From Bacillota bacterium (GTDB lineage Bacteria; Bacillota; Clostridia; Tissierellales; Gottschalkiaceae): a stretch of 64,000 nt of DNA. Positions within the stretch are counted from its first letter, which is position 1. Each line of letters starts with the position of its first letter. The notes beneath the pieces are model-generated. The model was not told the DNA's origin. It made no database searches and saw nothing but the letters and a program-made list of their open reading frames with translations. Below are positions 8,042 through 15,964 of the stretch, piece after piece. The stretch lies in NCBI GenBank assembly GCA_023420895.1, contig JAEZUY010000005.1, positions 62,001-126,000 on the forward strand, in the 5' to 3' direction. The position numbers and the translations under genes are program-made.

Positions 8042-9151
8042 ATGGAAATAGATATTTATAAAGATATATTGCTGAGCTGTATGGAAAATATCGAGGAAAT
8101 CGGAAGTTCTATGGATACTGAAAAGATGGAAAATGAAGTTTTCCGTCTGGAAGAAGAAACTTTCAAAGAAGATTTCTGGAATGATTCAGACAGAGCTCAG
8201 GATATAATAAAAGAAATGAATTCCATAAAAGAGAAACTCGATAAATATAAAGAACTCAGAAGCAGAGCTGACGACTGTCAGCTCATGATAGAGCTTATTG
8301 AAGAGGCTGAAGACTATTCATATCTCGATGATTTAAAGAAACAGGTCTTCAGTCTGGACAAAGCAGTAAAAGAAATGAAGACAGAGATGCTCTTAAGCGA
8401 CGAGTTCGACAAGAACGACGCAATACTGTCAATACATGCGGGAGCCGGCGGTCTTGAAGCTCAGGACTGGGCTGAAATGCTTCTTAGAATGTACTGCAGA
8501 TGGTGTGAGTCTAAAGGATACAAATGCGGATATCTCGACTATCAGAGAGATACGGAAGGCGGAATAAAGTCAGTGACTCTTCAGGTAAAGGGAAACAACG
8601 CTTACGGTTTTCTGAAATCTGAAAAAGGGGTGCACAGACTGATAAGAATATCGCCTTACGATTCTTCAGGAAAAAGACATACATCTTTTGCATCAGTAGA
8701 TGTTTTCCCAGTTCTGGATGATGTGGGAGAAGTCGATATAGATCCTTCAGATTTAAAGATAGACACTTACAGAGCAAGCGGAGCAGGAGGACAGCACGTA
8801 AACACTACTGACTCAGCGGTCAGAATAACACATATTCCTACGGGAATAATAGTACAGTGCCAGAATGAAAGATCTCAGCACAGCAACAGAGCTACTGCTA
8901 TGAACATGCTGATGTCTAAGCTTATGGAACTGAAGAGAGATGAGCAGAAAGACAAGATAGAAGATCTTCAAGGGAATTACAGTCAGATAGGCTGGGGTTC
9001 TCAGATACGTTCATACGTGTTCAATCCTTACACTATGGTTAAAGACCACAGAACTAACTGCGAAGTCGGAAATATTGACTCCGTTATGGACGGAGATATA
9101 GATATATTTATAAATGAGTATTTAGCTCAGAAAGCAAAAGAGAATCTTTAA
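8042..9151 (+). CDS. prfB: Peptide chain release factor 2
   Basis: RF2 ends translation at UGA and UAA. The 369-residue protein has the peptidyl-hydrolysis GGQ motif at residues 249-251. The stop-codon recognition tripeptide is S-P-Y (204-206) instead of the usual S-P-F. The frame is continuous: where most bacterial prfB genes carry the autoregulatory CTT-TGA-C frameshift (around codon 25), this gene reads GGA-AGT-TCT-ATG-GAT (residues 21-25), so the frameshift control is absent. It lies 21 bp after secA, and the end of the gene forms the terminator stem. Confidence 0.96.
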   Translation: MEIDIYKDILLSCMENIEEIGSSMDTEKMENEVFRLEEETFKEDFWNDSDRAQDIIKEMNSIKEKLDKYKELRSRADDCQLMIELIEEAEDYSYLDDLKKQVFSLDKAVKEMKTEMLLSDEFDKNDAILSIHAGAGGLEAQDWAEMLLRMYCRWCESKGYKCGYLDYQRDTEGGIKSVTLQVKGNNAYGFLKSEKGVHRLIRISPYDSSGKRHTSFASVDVFPVLDDVGEVDIDPSDLKIDTYRASGAGGQHVNTTDSAVRITHIPTGIIVQCQNERSQHSNRATAMNMLMSKLMELKRDEQKDKIEDLQGNYSQIGWGSQIRSYVFNPYTMVKDHRTNCEVGNIDSVMDGDIDIFINEYLAQKAKENL

Positions 9152-9167
9152 GATTCTCTTTCTTTTT
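9137..9167 (+). terminator. Terminator overlapping the end of prfB
   Basis: The stem AAAGAGAATC/GATTCTCTTT uses the last prfB codons, with a short A/T loop, and runs into TCTTTTT. Confidence 0.85.
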
Positions 9168-9191
9168 ATCTAAAAGGAGGAATGCAGAAAT

Positions 9192-11315
9192 ATGGCTGAT
9201 ATAGTAAAGAGACTGGCCGAAGAATTTGGAATAAAAAAGAAACAGGTTGAAGGAACTGTAAAGCTTATAGATGAAAATAATACTATTCCGTTTATAGCGA
9301 GATACAGAAAAGAAGTCACAGGAGGACTCAGCGATGAGATTCTGAGGGATTTAAATGAGAGACTTGAATATCTCAGAAATCTGGAAGATAGAAAAGAAGA
9401 AGTAAAAAGACTTATAGACGAGCAGGGAAAACTGACTGAAGAGCTTTCACTTGAGATAGAAAAAGCAGAAACAGTTCAGAAAATAGACGATATATACAGA
9501 CCCTACAGGCCGAAGAGAAGAACTAGAGCTTCAGCTGCAAGAGAAAAAGGGCTTGAACCTCTTGCAGAGATGATTCTGTCTTTAGATTTCAGTGATGATG
9601 AAATTCAGGAAAAGGCTTCAGAATTTGAGGAAACTGAATCAGCAGAAGAAGCTCTTCAGGGCGCTATGGATATAATTGCAGAGGATGTTTCTGATGATGC
9701 TGATATAAGAGAAGAAATCAGAAATATGCTCATAAATAAATCTTCGGTGTTATCGGAAAAAACGGATGAAGCTGAAGAAAATAAAGACCTTATGAAATAC
9801 GATATGTATTTTGACTTCAGCGAGAAGATTTCTAAAATTGCAGACCACAGAGTTCTGGCTCTGAACAGAGCAGAAAGTGAAAAGGCGGTCAGAGTGAAAA
9901 TAGAACCTCTTGAAGAGACAGCTTTAAAAATAATCAGAAGAGAGACAATAGGAAAAAAAGAGCCGAATTCATATATTCTGGAGGCTTTAGAAGACGGATA
10001 TAAGAGACTTTTATTTCCTTCACTTGAAAGAGAGATAAGAAATATGCTCACAGAAAAAGCAGATGAACAGGCGATAAAGGTGTTCGGAAAGAATCTCAAG
10101 CCGCTTCTTATGCAGCCGCCGGTTCAGGATACAGTAGTAATGGGATTCGACCCGGGATACAGAACCGGCTGCAAAGCTGCCGTAATGGACGGAACGGGAA
10201 AACTTCTGGACTATGCTACGGTTTATCCTACAAAACCCAGAGAAGAAACGGAAAAGACGAAAGATATTCTGAAAAAAATGGTGAAAAAATACGGTGTTGA
10301 AATAATAGCGATTGGAAACGGTACTGCATCGAGAGAATCTGAAGCTGTTATAGCTGAAATGATAGGTGAAATGGATGAGGAAGTTTACTACACTATAGTT
10401 AATGAAGCCGGAGCTTCAATATATTCAGCATCAAAACTCGGAACAGAAGAATATCCTGATATAGATGTAACGATAAGAGGCGCTATTTCAATAGGAAAGA
10501 GAGTTCAGGATCCTCTTGCAGAGCTTGTGAAGATAGAACCGAAACATATAGGTGTAGGACAGTATCAGCACGATATAAATCAGAAGAAACTCGATGAAAC
10601 TTTAGCAGGTGTTGTAGAATCATGTGTAAACAGTGTCGGAGTCGATTTAAATACAGCGTCGCCTTCACTTTTAGGATATGTTGCGGGAATAAATGCTTCT
10701 GTTGCGAAGAATATTCTGGACTACAGAAATGAAAACGGAAAATTTAAATCGAGAAAAGAGCTTCTAGATGTCAAAAGACTTGGAAAAGCCACTTTTGAAC
10801 AGTGCGCAGGATTCCTAAGAATTCCTGATGCAGACAATATACTCGACAGAACTGCAGTCCATCCTGAATCTTACAAGACGGCTGAATCGCTTCTGAAAAA
10901 GCTGGGGGATGTTGAAATAAAGTCTATAGATCTCAGTGATGATGAAATAAACGAACTTGCAGACGAACTCGAAGTCGGAGAGCCGACTCTCAGAGATATA
11001 ATAGAAGAACTTAAAAAGCCCGGAAGAGACCCTAGAGAAGATATGCCGAAACCGGTATTCAGATCAGATGTTCTAGATATAGACGATTTAAAAGAAGGGA
11101 TGGTAGTTCCGGGAACAGTGAGAAATGTAGTCGACTTCGGAGCATTTGTAGATATAGGGATAAAAAATGACTGCCTAGTTCATATCTCGGAAATCAGCAA
11201 TAAATTTATAAAAGATGTATCCGAATACCTGGAAACAGGCGATACAGCTAATTTTAAAATAATAGGAATAGATAAAGAAAGAGGAAGAGTTCAGCTGAGT
11301 CTGAAGCAGGCATAA
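9192..11315 (+). CDS. tex: Tex family RNA-binding transcription accessory protein
   Basis: The 707-residue protein has the full Tex layout: a helical N-terminal domain (KRLAEEFGIKKKQVEGTVKL), an RNase H-like YqgF domain near residues 315-440 (VMGFDPGYRTGCKAAVMD), helix-hairpin-helix motifs near 490-560, and a C-terminal S1 RNA-binding domain (about 633-705, GMVVPGTVRNVVDFGAFVDIG). Tex proteins bind nucleic acid and influence transcription and, in some species, toxin expression; the exact role is not settled. It has its own ribosome binding site (AAAGGAGGAA) right after the prfB terminator and is slightly shorter than the roughly 720-residue average. Confidence 0.93.
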   Translation: MADIVKRLAEEFGIKKKQVEGTVKLIDENNTIPFIARYRKEVTGGLSDEILRDLNERLEYLRNLEDRKEEVKRLIDEQGKLTEELSLEIEKAETVQKIDDIYRPYRPKRRTRASAAREKGLEPLAEMILSLDFSDDEIQEKASEFEETESAEEALQGAMDIIAEDVSDDADIREEIRNMLINKSSVLSEKTDEAEENKDLMKYDMYFDFSEKISKIADHRVLALNRAESEKAVRVKIEPLEETALKIIRRETIGKKEPNSYILEALEDGYKRLLFPSLEREIRNMLTEKADEQAIKVFGKNLKPLLMQPPVQDTVVMGFDPGYRTGCKAAVMDGTGKLLDYATVYPTKPREETEKTKDILKKMVKKYGVEIIAIGNGTASRESEAVIAEMIGEMDEEVYYTIVNEAGASIYSASKLGTEEYPDIDVTIRGAISIGKRVQDPLAELVKIEPKHIGVGQYQHDINQKKLDETLAGVVESCVNSVGVDLNTASPSLLGYVAGINASVAKNILDYRNENGKFKSRKELLDVKRLGKATFEQCAGFLRIPDADNILDRTAVHPESYKTAESLLKKLGDVEIKSIDLSDDEINELADELEVGEPTLRDIIEELKKPGRDPREDMPKPVFRSDVLDIDDLKEGMVVPGTVRNVVDFGAFVDIGIKNDCLVHISEISNKFIKDVSEYLETGDTANFKIIGIDKERGRVQLSLKQA

Positions 11316-11349
11316 AATTATATAAATATGATTCAGATGTTTTTGTCTG

Positions 11350-11358
11350 TGTTATAAT
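11350..11358 (+). promoter_or_regulatory. Extended -10 promoter of ribU
   Basis: A perfect extended -10 element (TGTTATAAT) lies about 48 bp before the ribU start; the -35 region is weak. A small TCTTCC/GGAAGA hairpin sits just before the ribosome binding site. No FMN riboswitch is present. Confidence 0.6.
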
Positions 11359-11405
11359 ATAATACAGAAAAATATTTTCTTCCACAGAGGAAGAGGAGGA
11401 ATTAT

Positions 11406-11996
11406 ATGGCAAAATTTAATACAAGATATATGGCAAAGATAGCAGTTATGGGTGTTCTTTCATTTCTTATAATGCTTATAGAAGTGCCTTTGTGGTTCAC
11501 TCCTGAATTTTTAAAGATGGATTTGAGCGATCTTCCGGCAATTGTCGGAGCGATGGCTTTAGGACCGCTTGCAGGAATACTCATAGAGCTTTTGAAAGTT
11601 TTCTTGAAGCTTGTCACAGTAGGGACTACGACTGCAGGAGTCGGAGAACTTGCGAACTTCGTAGTAGGTTCAGTTTTCTCAGTTACAGCGGCTCTAGTCT
11701 ATAGAAGCAGCAGAAGGAGAAGAGGCATAATAGCAGGTCTTGCGGTTGGAACATTAGTTATGGCTGTATTAGCGTCAGTAATCAATTATACAGTGCTCCT
11801 GCCTTTCTATTCTAAAGCTTATGGACTCAAAATGACAGGAATTATTTCACAGGCAAAAGCAGTCAATCCTTATGTAGTGGATTTGAGATCTTTTATAACT
11901 TTCGGAATTTTCCCGTTCAATCTTTTTAAGGGAATAGTTATATCTGTTATTTCATATCCAGTTTATATAAGACTTAGAAAAATAATAGAAGTATAA
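11406..11996 (+). CDS. ribU: ECF transporter substrate-binding (S) component, riboflavin type (RibU)
   Basis: This 196-residue membrane protein with about six hydrophobic segments resembles RibU, the riboflavin-specific S component of energy-coupling-factor transporters. The stretch FLKMDLSDLPAIVGAMALGP near residues 35-55 is the RibU signature, followed by ELLKVFLKLVTVGTTT. S components work with a shared EcfAA'T module, which is not in this window. The usual FMN riboswitch is not seen upstream. Substrate assignment rests on family resemblance. Confidence 0.85.
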   Translation: MAKFNTRYMAKIAVMGVLSFLIMLIEVPLWFTPEFLKMDLSDLPAIVGAMALGPLAGILIELLKVFLKLVTVGTTTAGVGELANFVVGSVFSVTAALVYRSSRRRRGIIAGLAVGTLVMAVLASVINYTVLLPFYSKAYGLKMTGIISQAKAVNPYVVDLRSFITFGIFPFNLFKGIVISVISYPVYIRLRKIIEV

Positions 11997-12004
11997 AATA
12001 ATTA

Positions 12005-12038
12005 AGAATCTGCCTAAGATAGGTGCAGATTCTTTTTT
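12005..12038 (+). terminator. Terminator of ribU
   Basis: A 9-bp stem (AGAATCTGC/GCAGATTCT) with an internal CTA-rich loop is followed by TTTTTT. Confidence 0.85.
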
Positions 12039-12040
12039 AT

Positions 12041-12073
12041 TATGTTAAAATACTCTTTTAATATGTTAAAATA
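12041..12073 (+). promoter_or_regulatory. Two tandem extended -10 elements before tsaE
   Basis: The 12-bp sequence TATGTTAAAATA occurs at 12041-12052 and again at 12062-12073, exactly 21 bp apart. Each contains an extended -10 (TGTTAAAAT), so there may be tandem promoters or a two-turn operator. Confidence 0.45.
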
Positions 12074-12117
12074 GTTATTAAGATTTTAATACTTTTTGGA
12101 AGGAGCAGAAATATAAA

Positions 12118-12576
12118 ATGATAGAGATAGAGTCGTATTCCCCGGAAGATACTTATGAATTAGGGTACAGAATAGGTAAGAGACTTAAGGAAGGCGATAT
12201 AATCTGCTTAAACGGAGACTTGGGAGCAGGCAAAACTACAATAACAAAAGCGATAGCGGAGGCGCTTGATATACACGATACTATAACTTCTCCGTCATTC
12301 ACTATTGTTAATGAATATTACGGAGATGTTGATCTATACCATTTCGATGTCTACAGAATAGATGATTTAGAAGAAATGTACGATTTAGGATATGAAGAGT
12401 ACTTCTATTCAGACGGAATCTGCGTTATAGAATGGTCGAATATGATAGAGGAGCTGCTTCCTGATAAAAGACTGGTAATTACACTTAAAAATACCGAAGA
12501 TATGGACAAGAGAAAAATAGAGATAGAAGCCTTCGGAGACAGATACGAAGAACTGTTAAGAGAGGCGGGAATATAA
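12118..12576 (+). CDS. tsaE: tRNA threonylcarbamoyladenosine biosynthesis ATPase TsaE
   Basis: TsaE is the small P-loop ATPase of the bacterial t6A machinery, which modifies A37 of ANN-decoding tRNAs with TsaC, TsaB and TsaD. The 152-residue protein has Walker A GDLGAGKTT near residue 37, switch-like TSPSFTIVNEY, and the DLYHFDVYRI and VIEWSN motifs. Length is normal. The stop is directly followed by the TTG of tsaB, so both are in one operon with rimI. Confidence 0.95.
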   Translation: MIEIESYSPEDTYELGYRIGKRLKEGDIICLNGDLGAGKTTITKAIAEALDIHDTITSPSFTIVNEYYGDVDLYHFDVYRIDDLEEMYDLGYEEYFYSDGICVIEWSNMIEELLPDKRLVITLKNTEDMDKRKIEIEAFGDRYEELLREAGI

Positions 12577-13263
12577 TTGAAAATACTTGGATTCGATACA
12601 TCGAATAAAATTATGACGGTTGCGGTTTCAGACGGAGATTCGGTCCTTGCAGAATATTCTGTAAGAAGCAGAACTACTCATTCTGAAACGCTTATGCCGA
12701 ATATAGAGAGAATTCTTGAAGAAACGGATACAGATATAAGCGAAATAGAAGTCTTTGCCCTGAGCATAGGACCGGGTTCTTTCACCGGACTGAGAATCGG
12801 AGCGGCGACTGCTAAAGCTCTTGCGTACGCAAACGACAGAAAGATAATAGGGCTTTCATCCCTTGAAGTTCTTGCGAATGGAAGCAGCTGTTTTGACGGT
12901 CTTGTAGTTCCCATGATGGATGCAAGAAACGGAAGAGTTTTCGCAGGAGCATATAAGAATGGAGAGACCGTAATAGAAGACTCTTCTGGAGACTTAAAAG
13001 AATTTCTAAAAAAACTTGACGGAGCAGATGAAAAATTTCTGTTCACAGGTGACGGAGCGGATGTTTATTCAGAGACTATAAGAGAAGTTATGGGAGAAAA
13101 AGCGGTCTTTGCTCCTATGAAAGACAGATATTCAAGAGCATCTTCTGTGTGCGAACTTGCACTTAGAAGAGCTGAAAAGGGCGAGTTTGACGACTATTTT
13201 GAACTTTCACCGGAGTATCTGAGACCGTCACAGGCGGAAAGGCAGAAAAATGAAAGAAAATAA
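12577..13263 (+). CDS. tsaB: tRNA threonylcarbamoyladenosine biosynthesis protein TsaB
   Basis: TsaB is the inactive ASKHA-fold partner that dimerises with TsaD for t6A synthesis. The 228-residue protein begins MKILGFDTSN and carries the conserved ALSIGPGSFTGLRIG segment near residues 62-76 and PMMDARNGRVF near 112-122. It starts with TTG immediately after the tsaE stop and its end overlaps rimI by 14 bp, so translation is probably coupled across the operon. Confidence 0.95.
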   Translation: MKILGFDTSNKIMTVAVSDGDSVLAEYSVRSRTTHSETLMPNIERILEETDTDISEIEVFALSIGPGSFTGLRIGAATAKALAYANDRKIIGLSSLEVLANGSSCFDGLVVPMMDARNGRVFAGAYKNGETVIEDSSGDLKEFLKKLDGADEKFLFTGDGADVYSETIREVMGEKAVFAPMKDRYSRASSVCELALRRAEKGEFDDYFELSPEYLRPSQAERQKNERK

Positions 13264-13705
13264 TCTAAATGAAATTGAAATAAGAAAGATGGAAATGGAA
13301 GATATCAGCGGAGCCTATGAGGTTGAAGTTGAGTCTTTCAAAAGTCCCTGGAGCAGAAAATCACTCGAAGAGGATCTTCAGAATGAAAATATAAGCCGTT
13401 ATCTCGTCGCAGAAAAAGACGGTGAAATAATAGGATATATTGGAAGCTGGAAAGTTCTGGACGAGGGCCAGATTACTAATGTAGCAGTAAAGAAGAGAAT
13501 GAGAGGACAGGGAATCGGAGAACTTCTTATGAGAAATATGATTGAAGTTCTGGAAGAAGCGGGAACTAGGTCAATAGTTCTCGAAGTAAGAGTAGGAAAT
13601 GATGCGGCATTAAAACTTTATGAAAAATTCGGTTTTAAAATAGCAGGGAAAAGACCAAAATATTATTCAGATAATGGAGAAGATGCATTTATCATGATAA
13701 GATAA
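13250..13705 (+). CDS. rimI: Ribosomal protein alanine N-acetyltransferase RimI-like (GNAT)
   Basis: The 151-residue GNAT-fold protein has acetyl-CoA binding motif A (VKKRMRGQGIGELLM, about residues 82-96) and the C-terminal ALKLYEKFGF motif. RimI acetylates the N-terminal alanine of ribosomal protein S18 in E. coli, and its place after tsaB is a typical arrangement in Firmicutes. Substrate in this organism is inferred from synteny. The 3' end of the gene forms one arm of the terminator. Confidence 0.88.
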   Translation: MKENNLNEIEIRKMEMEDISGAYEVEVESFKSPWSRKSLEEDLQNENISRYLVAEKDGEIIGYIGSWKVLDEGQITNVAVKKRMRGQGIGELLMRNMIEVLEEAGTRSIVLEVRVGNDAALKLYEKFGFKIAGKRPKYYSDNGEDAFIMIR

Positions 13706-13720
13706 AATGCATCTTTTTTT
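13681..13720 (+). terminator. Terminator overlapping the rimI stop
   Basis: A perfect 10-bp inverted repeat (AGATGCATTT/AAATGCATCT), with the 5' arm inside rimI, is followed by a run of T. Confidence 0.85.
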
Positions 13721-13858
13721 CATTATATTATAAATCAATAAGAAAGCGATTTCCTCTGAAAGCTTTGTAAACACTGTATCCCAGCTTGACTTTTATGAAT
13801 GAATAATGTTAATATTATTAAGTAATATTTAATAATATGAAAATAAGGGTTGATATAG

Positions 13859-14833
13859 ATGTGCTCTATATTTATGGAATTAGGGCTTAAAAATTTCCTT
13901 AGAGAAAAAGAATGCGGATTCGAAATGGAAATTGAAGAGATAGGAGAAAATATAATGATTGCCGAAAAAGAAGGCAATTTTATAGTCTTTGTAAATGAAA
14001 AAATATGTCTTGGACCTATGGGAATAGCAATAGAGGATATTAAGAGTTTTAAAATGCTGGAACTCAAAGAAGGCGATAATATTAAAGTTGATAAAGAGTG
14101 CATCTTTTTTTCAGATGCAGAAAATATAGATATTTCAGATGCAGAAATAGTAGACTTGAGACTTTCACAAAACTTAGGAACTCTTTCCCACAAAAAAGTG
14201 AGAACGAATCTTCTTCATATTGAAGAGTTTTTATATAATTATGGAAAAAGAAGCGGAATGCTTCCAGTCCTTTTCAATATTGGAGATTACATAGGCGAGT
14301 TTAAGACAGAATCGGATTTAAAGATGTACAACAATATGTACACATCTCTGATATATCCGAAAATGATAAGCCTTTTCGAAAAACTCATACAGGGAAGATT
14401 TGAAAAAGTGGAGTTCTGCATTAGAGATCTAATAGAGTTCGGAACAGAGAACAATGAATATTCCAACGGATTTCTTCTCGGTCTGATGACATCTTTAATA
14501 TATGGCGGAATGGCCTACGGTGTGAATATGGATGGAGCTGTTATGCTGAACAGACATCTCATGAAAGGAATAGAATCAGTAAACAGAACAGAAAATTTTT
14601 ATACTTCAATTTTAAATGAAGCCGTTGACGGAGGAAGCCCTAAAATCATAAAAGATATAATTGAGAGCACGATTACTGAAACAGATTCTGAAGTTCTGGA
14701 TGAGGAGCTCAGGCATCTCATAAAATTCGACAAACTTTCCGGAACAGATATTATTTGCGGAGTTTATACGGGAATCAGATTAATGGAAAAGGACAAATTC
14801 AGAAATTCTATAGATAAATTAAGCCAGGTTTAA
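13859..14833 (+). CDS. Uncharacterised protein, distant DUF2877/AllH-like
   Basis: The 324-residue soluble protein is acidic and not clearly assignable. Two stretches recall the DUF2877 (AllH-like) family: NGFLLGLMTSLIYGG near residues 203-217, and SGTDIICGVYTGIRL near 297-311, where that family has its C-terminal SGTD-containing motif. The glycine-rich GLTPSGDD motif usual before the first stretch is replaced by EFGTENNEYS, so if related it has diverged and may have lost activity. AllH-like proteins belong to purine/oxamate catabolism in enterobacteria, but nothing around this gene supports that. It lies alone between rimI and tsaD. The start is uncertain (ATG 13859 or ATG 13874); the ribosome binding site is weak. 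Confidence 0.7.
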   Translation: MCSIFMELGLKNFLREKECGFEMEIEEIGENIMIAEKEGNFIVFVNEKICLGPMGIAIEDIKSFKMLELKEGDNIKVDKECIFFSDAENIDISDAEIVDLRLSQNLGTLSHKKVRTNLLHIEEFLYNYGKRSGMLPVLFNIGDYIGEFKTESDLKMYNNMYTSLIYPKMISLFEKLIQGRFEKVEFCIRDLIEFGTENNEYSNGFLLGLMTSLIYGGMAYGVNMDGAVMLNRHLMKGIESVNRTENFYTSILNEAVDGGSPKIIKDIIESTITETDSEVLDEELRHLIKFDKLSGTDIICGVYTGIRLMEKDKFRNSIDKLSQV

Positions 14834-14847
14834 AAAAACCTGGCTTT
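14821..14847 (+). terminator. Hairpin terminator at the end of the DUF2877-like gene
   Basis: An 11-bp stem (AAGCCAGGTTT/AAACCTGGCTT) includes the stop codon; the following T-tract is short and interrupted. Confidence 0.65.
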
Positions 14848-14936
14848 AGTTATTCTATAAGAGAGATTAAATAGATTAAAACTCAAGATTCTTTATGATA
14901 GAATATATATATATGAAAATAGAAAGGCTGTGTGCT

Positions 14937-15962
14937 ATGCAGAACAGAAAAATATACACTATGGCTATTGAAAGCTCCTGTGATGAAACTGCTGTTGCAG
15001 TTCTTGAAAACGGAAGAAAAGTTATATCGAATATAGTTTCTTCTCAGATAGATATACACAAGGAGTTTGGAGGGGTAGTTCCCGAAATAGCTTCGAGAAA
15101 ACATATAGAAACAGTTATTCAGCTTATAGATAAAGCTCTTTCAGAAAGCGGAAAGACTTTGGAGGATATAGATAATATAGGAGTGACTTACGGTCCCGGA
15201 CTGGTGGGAGCTCTGCTTGTAGGACTGTCAGCCGCGAAAGCTCTTGCATTCGCGTCTAAAAAGCCTCTGACACCTGTAAATCATATAGAGGGGCATGTCT
15301 ATGCCAATTTCATAGCGTATCCCGATTTAGAGCCGCCTTTCACATGTCTTATAGTCTCAGGAGGACATACGAATATAGTGAATATAAGAGACTACGGAGA
15401 TTATGAAATGCTAGGATCTACTTTAGATGATGCGGCCGGAGAGGCGTTTGACAAAGTTGCGAGAACTATAGGACTGGGATATCCTGGAGGACCGGAAATA
15501 GACAGACTTGCAAAAGAAGGAAATCCTGAATCAGTAGATTTTCCGAGAGTTAAGCTGAAAGATGATGATTTCGACTTCAGTTTCAGCGGTCTCAAGTCTT
15601 CTGTGCTGAATTATGTGAACAGTCAGAAACAGAAGGGAAATGAAATATGTAAAAAAGATCTTGCGGCATCTTTCCAGGCTGCGGCAGTTGAAGTCTTAGT
15701 TGAAAAAACGATAAGAGCCGCAAAAGAAAGTGGAATGGACCTTATAGCAGTTGCCGGAGGAGTTGCGGCGAACCAGGGACTTAGAAATCTGATGGAAAAA
15801 AGATGCAGAGAAGAGAATTTAGAACTTAGATTTCCGCCTATATCGCTGTGCACGGACAATGCGGCTATGATAGGTTCAGTGGCATACTATAATCACATAA
15901 GAGGAATAGAAGCGGATATGAGTCTGAATGCCGTTCCTAACTTGAAACTGAAAGGAAGATAG
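14937..15962 (+). CDS. tsaD: tRNA N6-adenosine threonylcarbamoyltransferase TsaD
   Basis: TsaD transfers the threonylcarbamoyl group to A37 of tRNA. The 341-residue protein shows the ASKHA N-terminus (AIESSCDETAVAVL), the metal-binding HIEGH motif near residue 110, LIVSGGHTN, and VAGGVAANQGLR near 265. ATG 14937 is chosen because AGAAAGG ends 9 nt upstream and the protein then starts with the family motif; ATG 14895, used if the frame is simply extended, would add 14 atypical residues. The other pathway genes tsaE and tsaB are 2 kb upstream; tsaC is not in the window. Confidence 0.96.
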   Translation: MQNRKIYTMAIESSCDETAVAVLENGRKVISNIVSSQIDIHKEFGGVVPEIASRKHIETVIQLIDKALSESGKTLEDIDNIGVTYGPGLVGALLVGLSAAKALAFASKKPLTPVNHIEGHVYANFIAYPDLEPPFTCLIVSGGHTNIVNIRDYGDYEMLGSTLDDAAGEAFDKVARTIGLGYPGGPEIDRLAKEGNPESVDFPRVKLKDDDFDFSFSGLKSSVLNYVNSQKQKGNEICKKDLAASFQAAAVEVLVEKTIRAAKESGMDLIAVAGGVAANQGLRNLMEKRCREENLELRFPPISLCTDNAAMIGSVAYYNHIRGIEADMSLNAVPNLKLKGR

Positions 15963-15964
15963 GA

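Noticed and set aside
11316..11405. FMN riboswitch upstream of ribU
   Set aside because: The region is too short and lacks the conserved AGGGTGAAATTCCC-type core.
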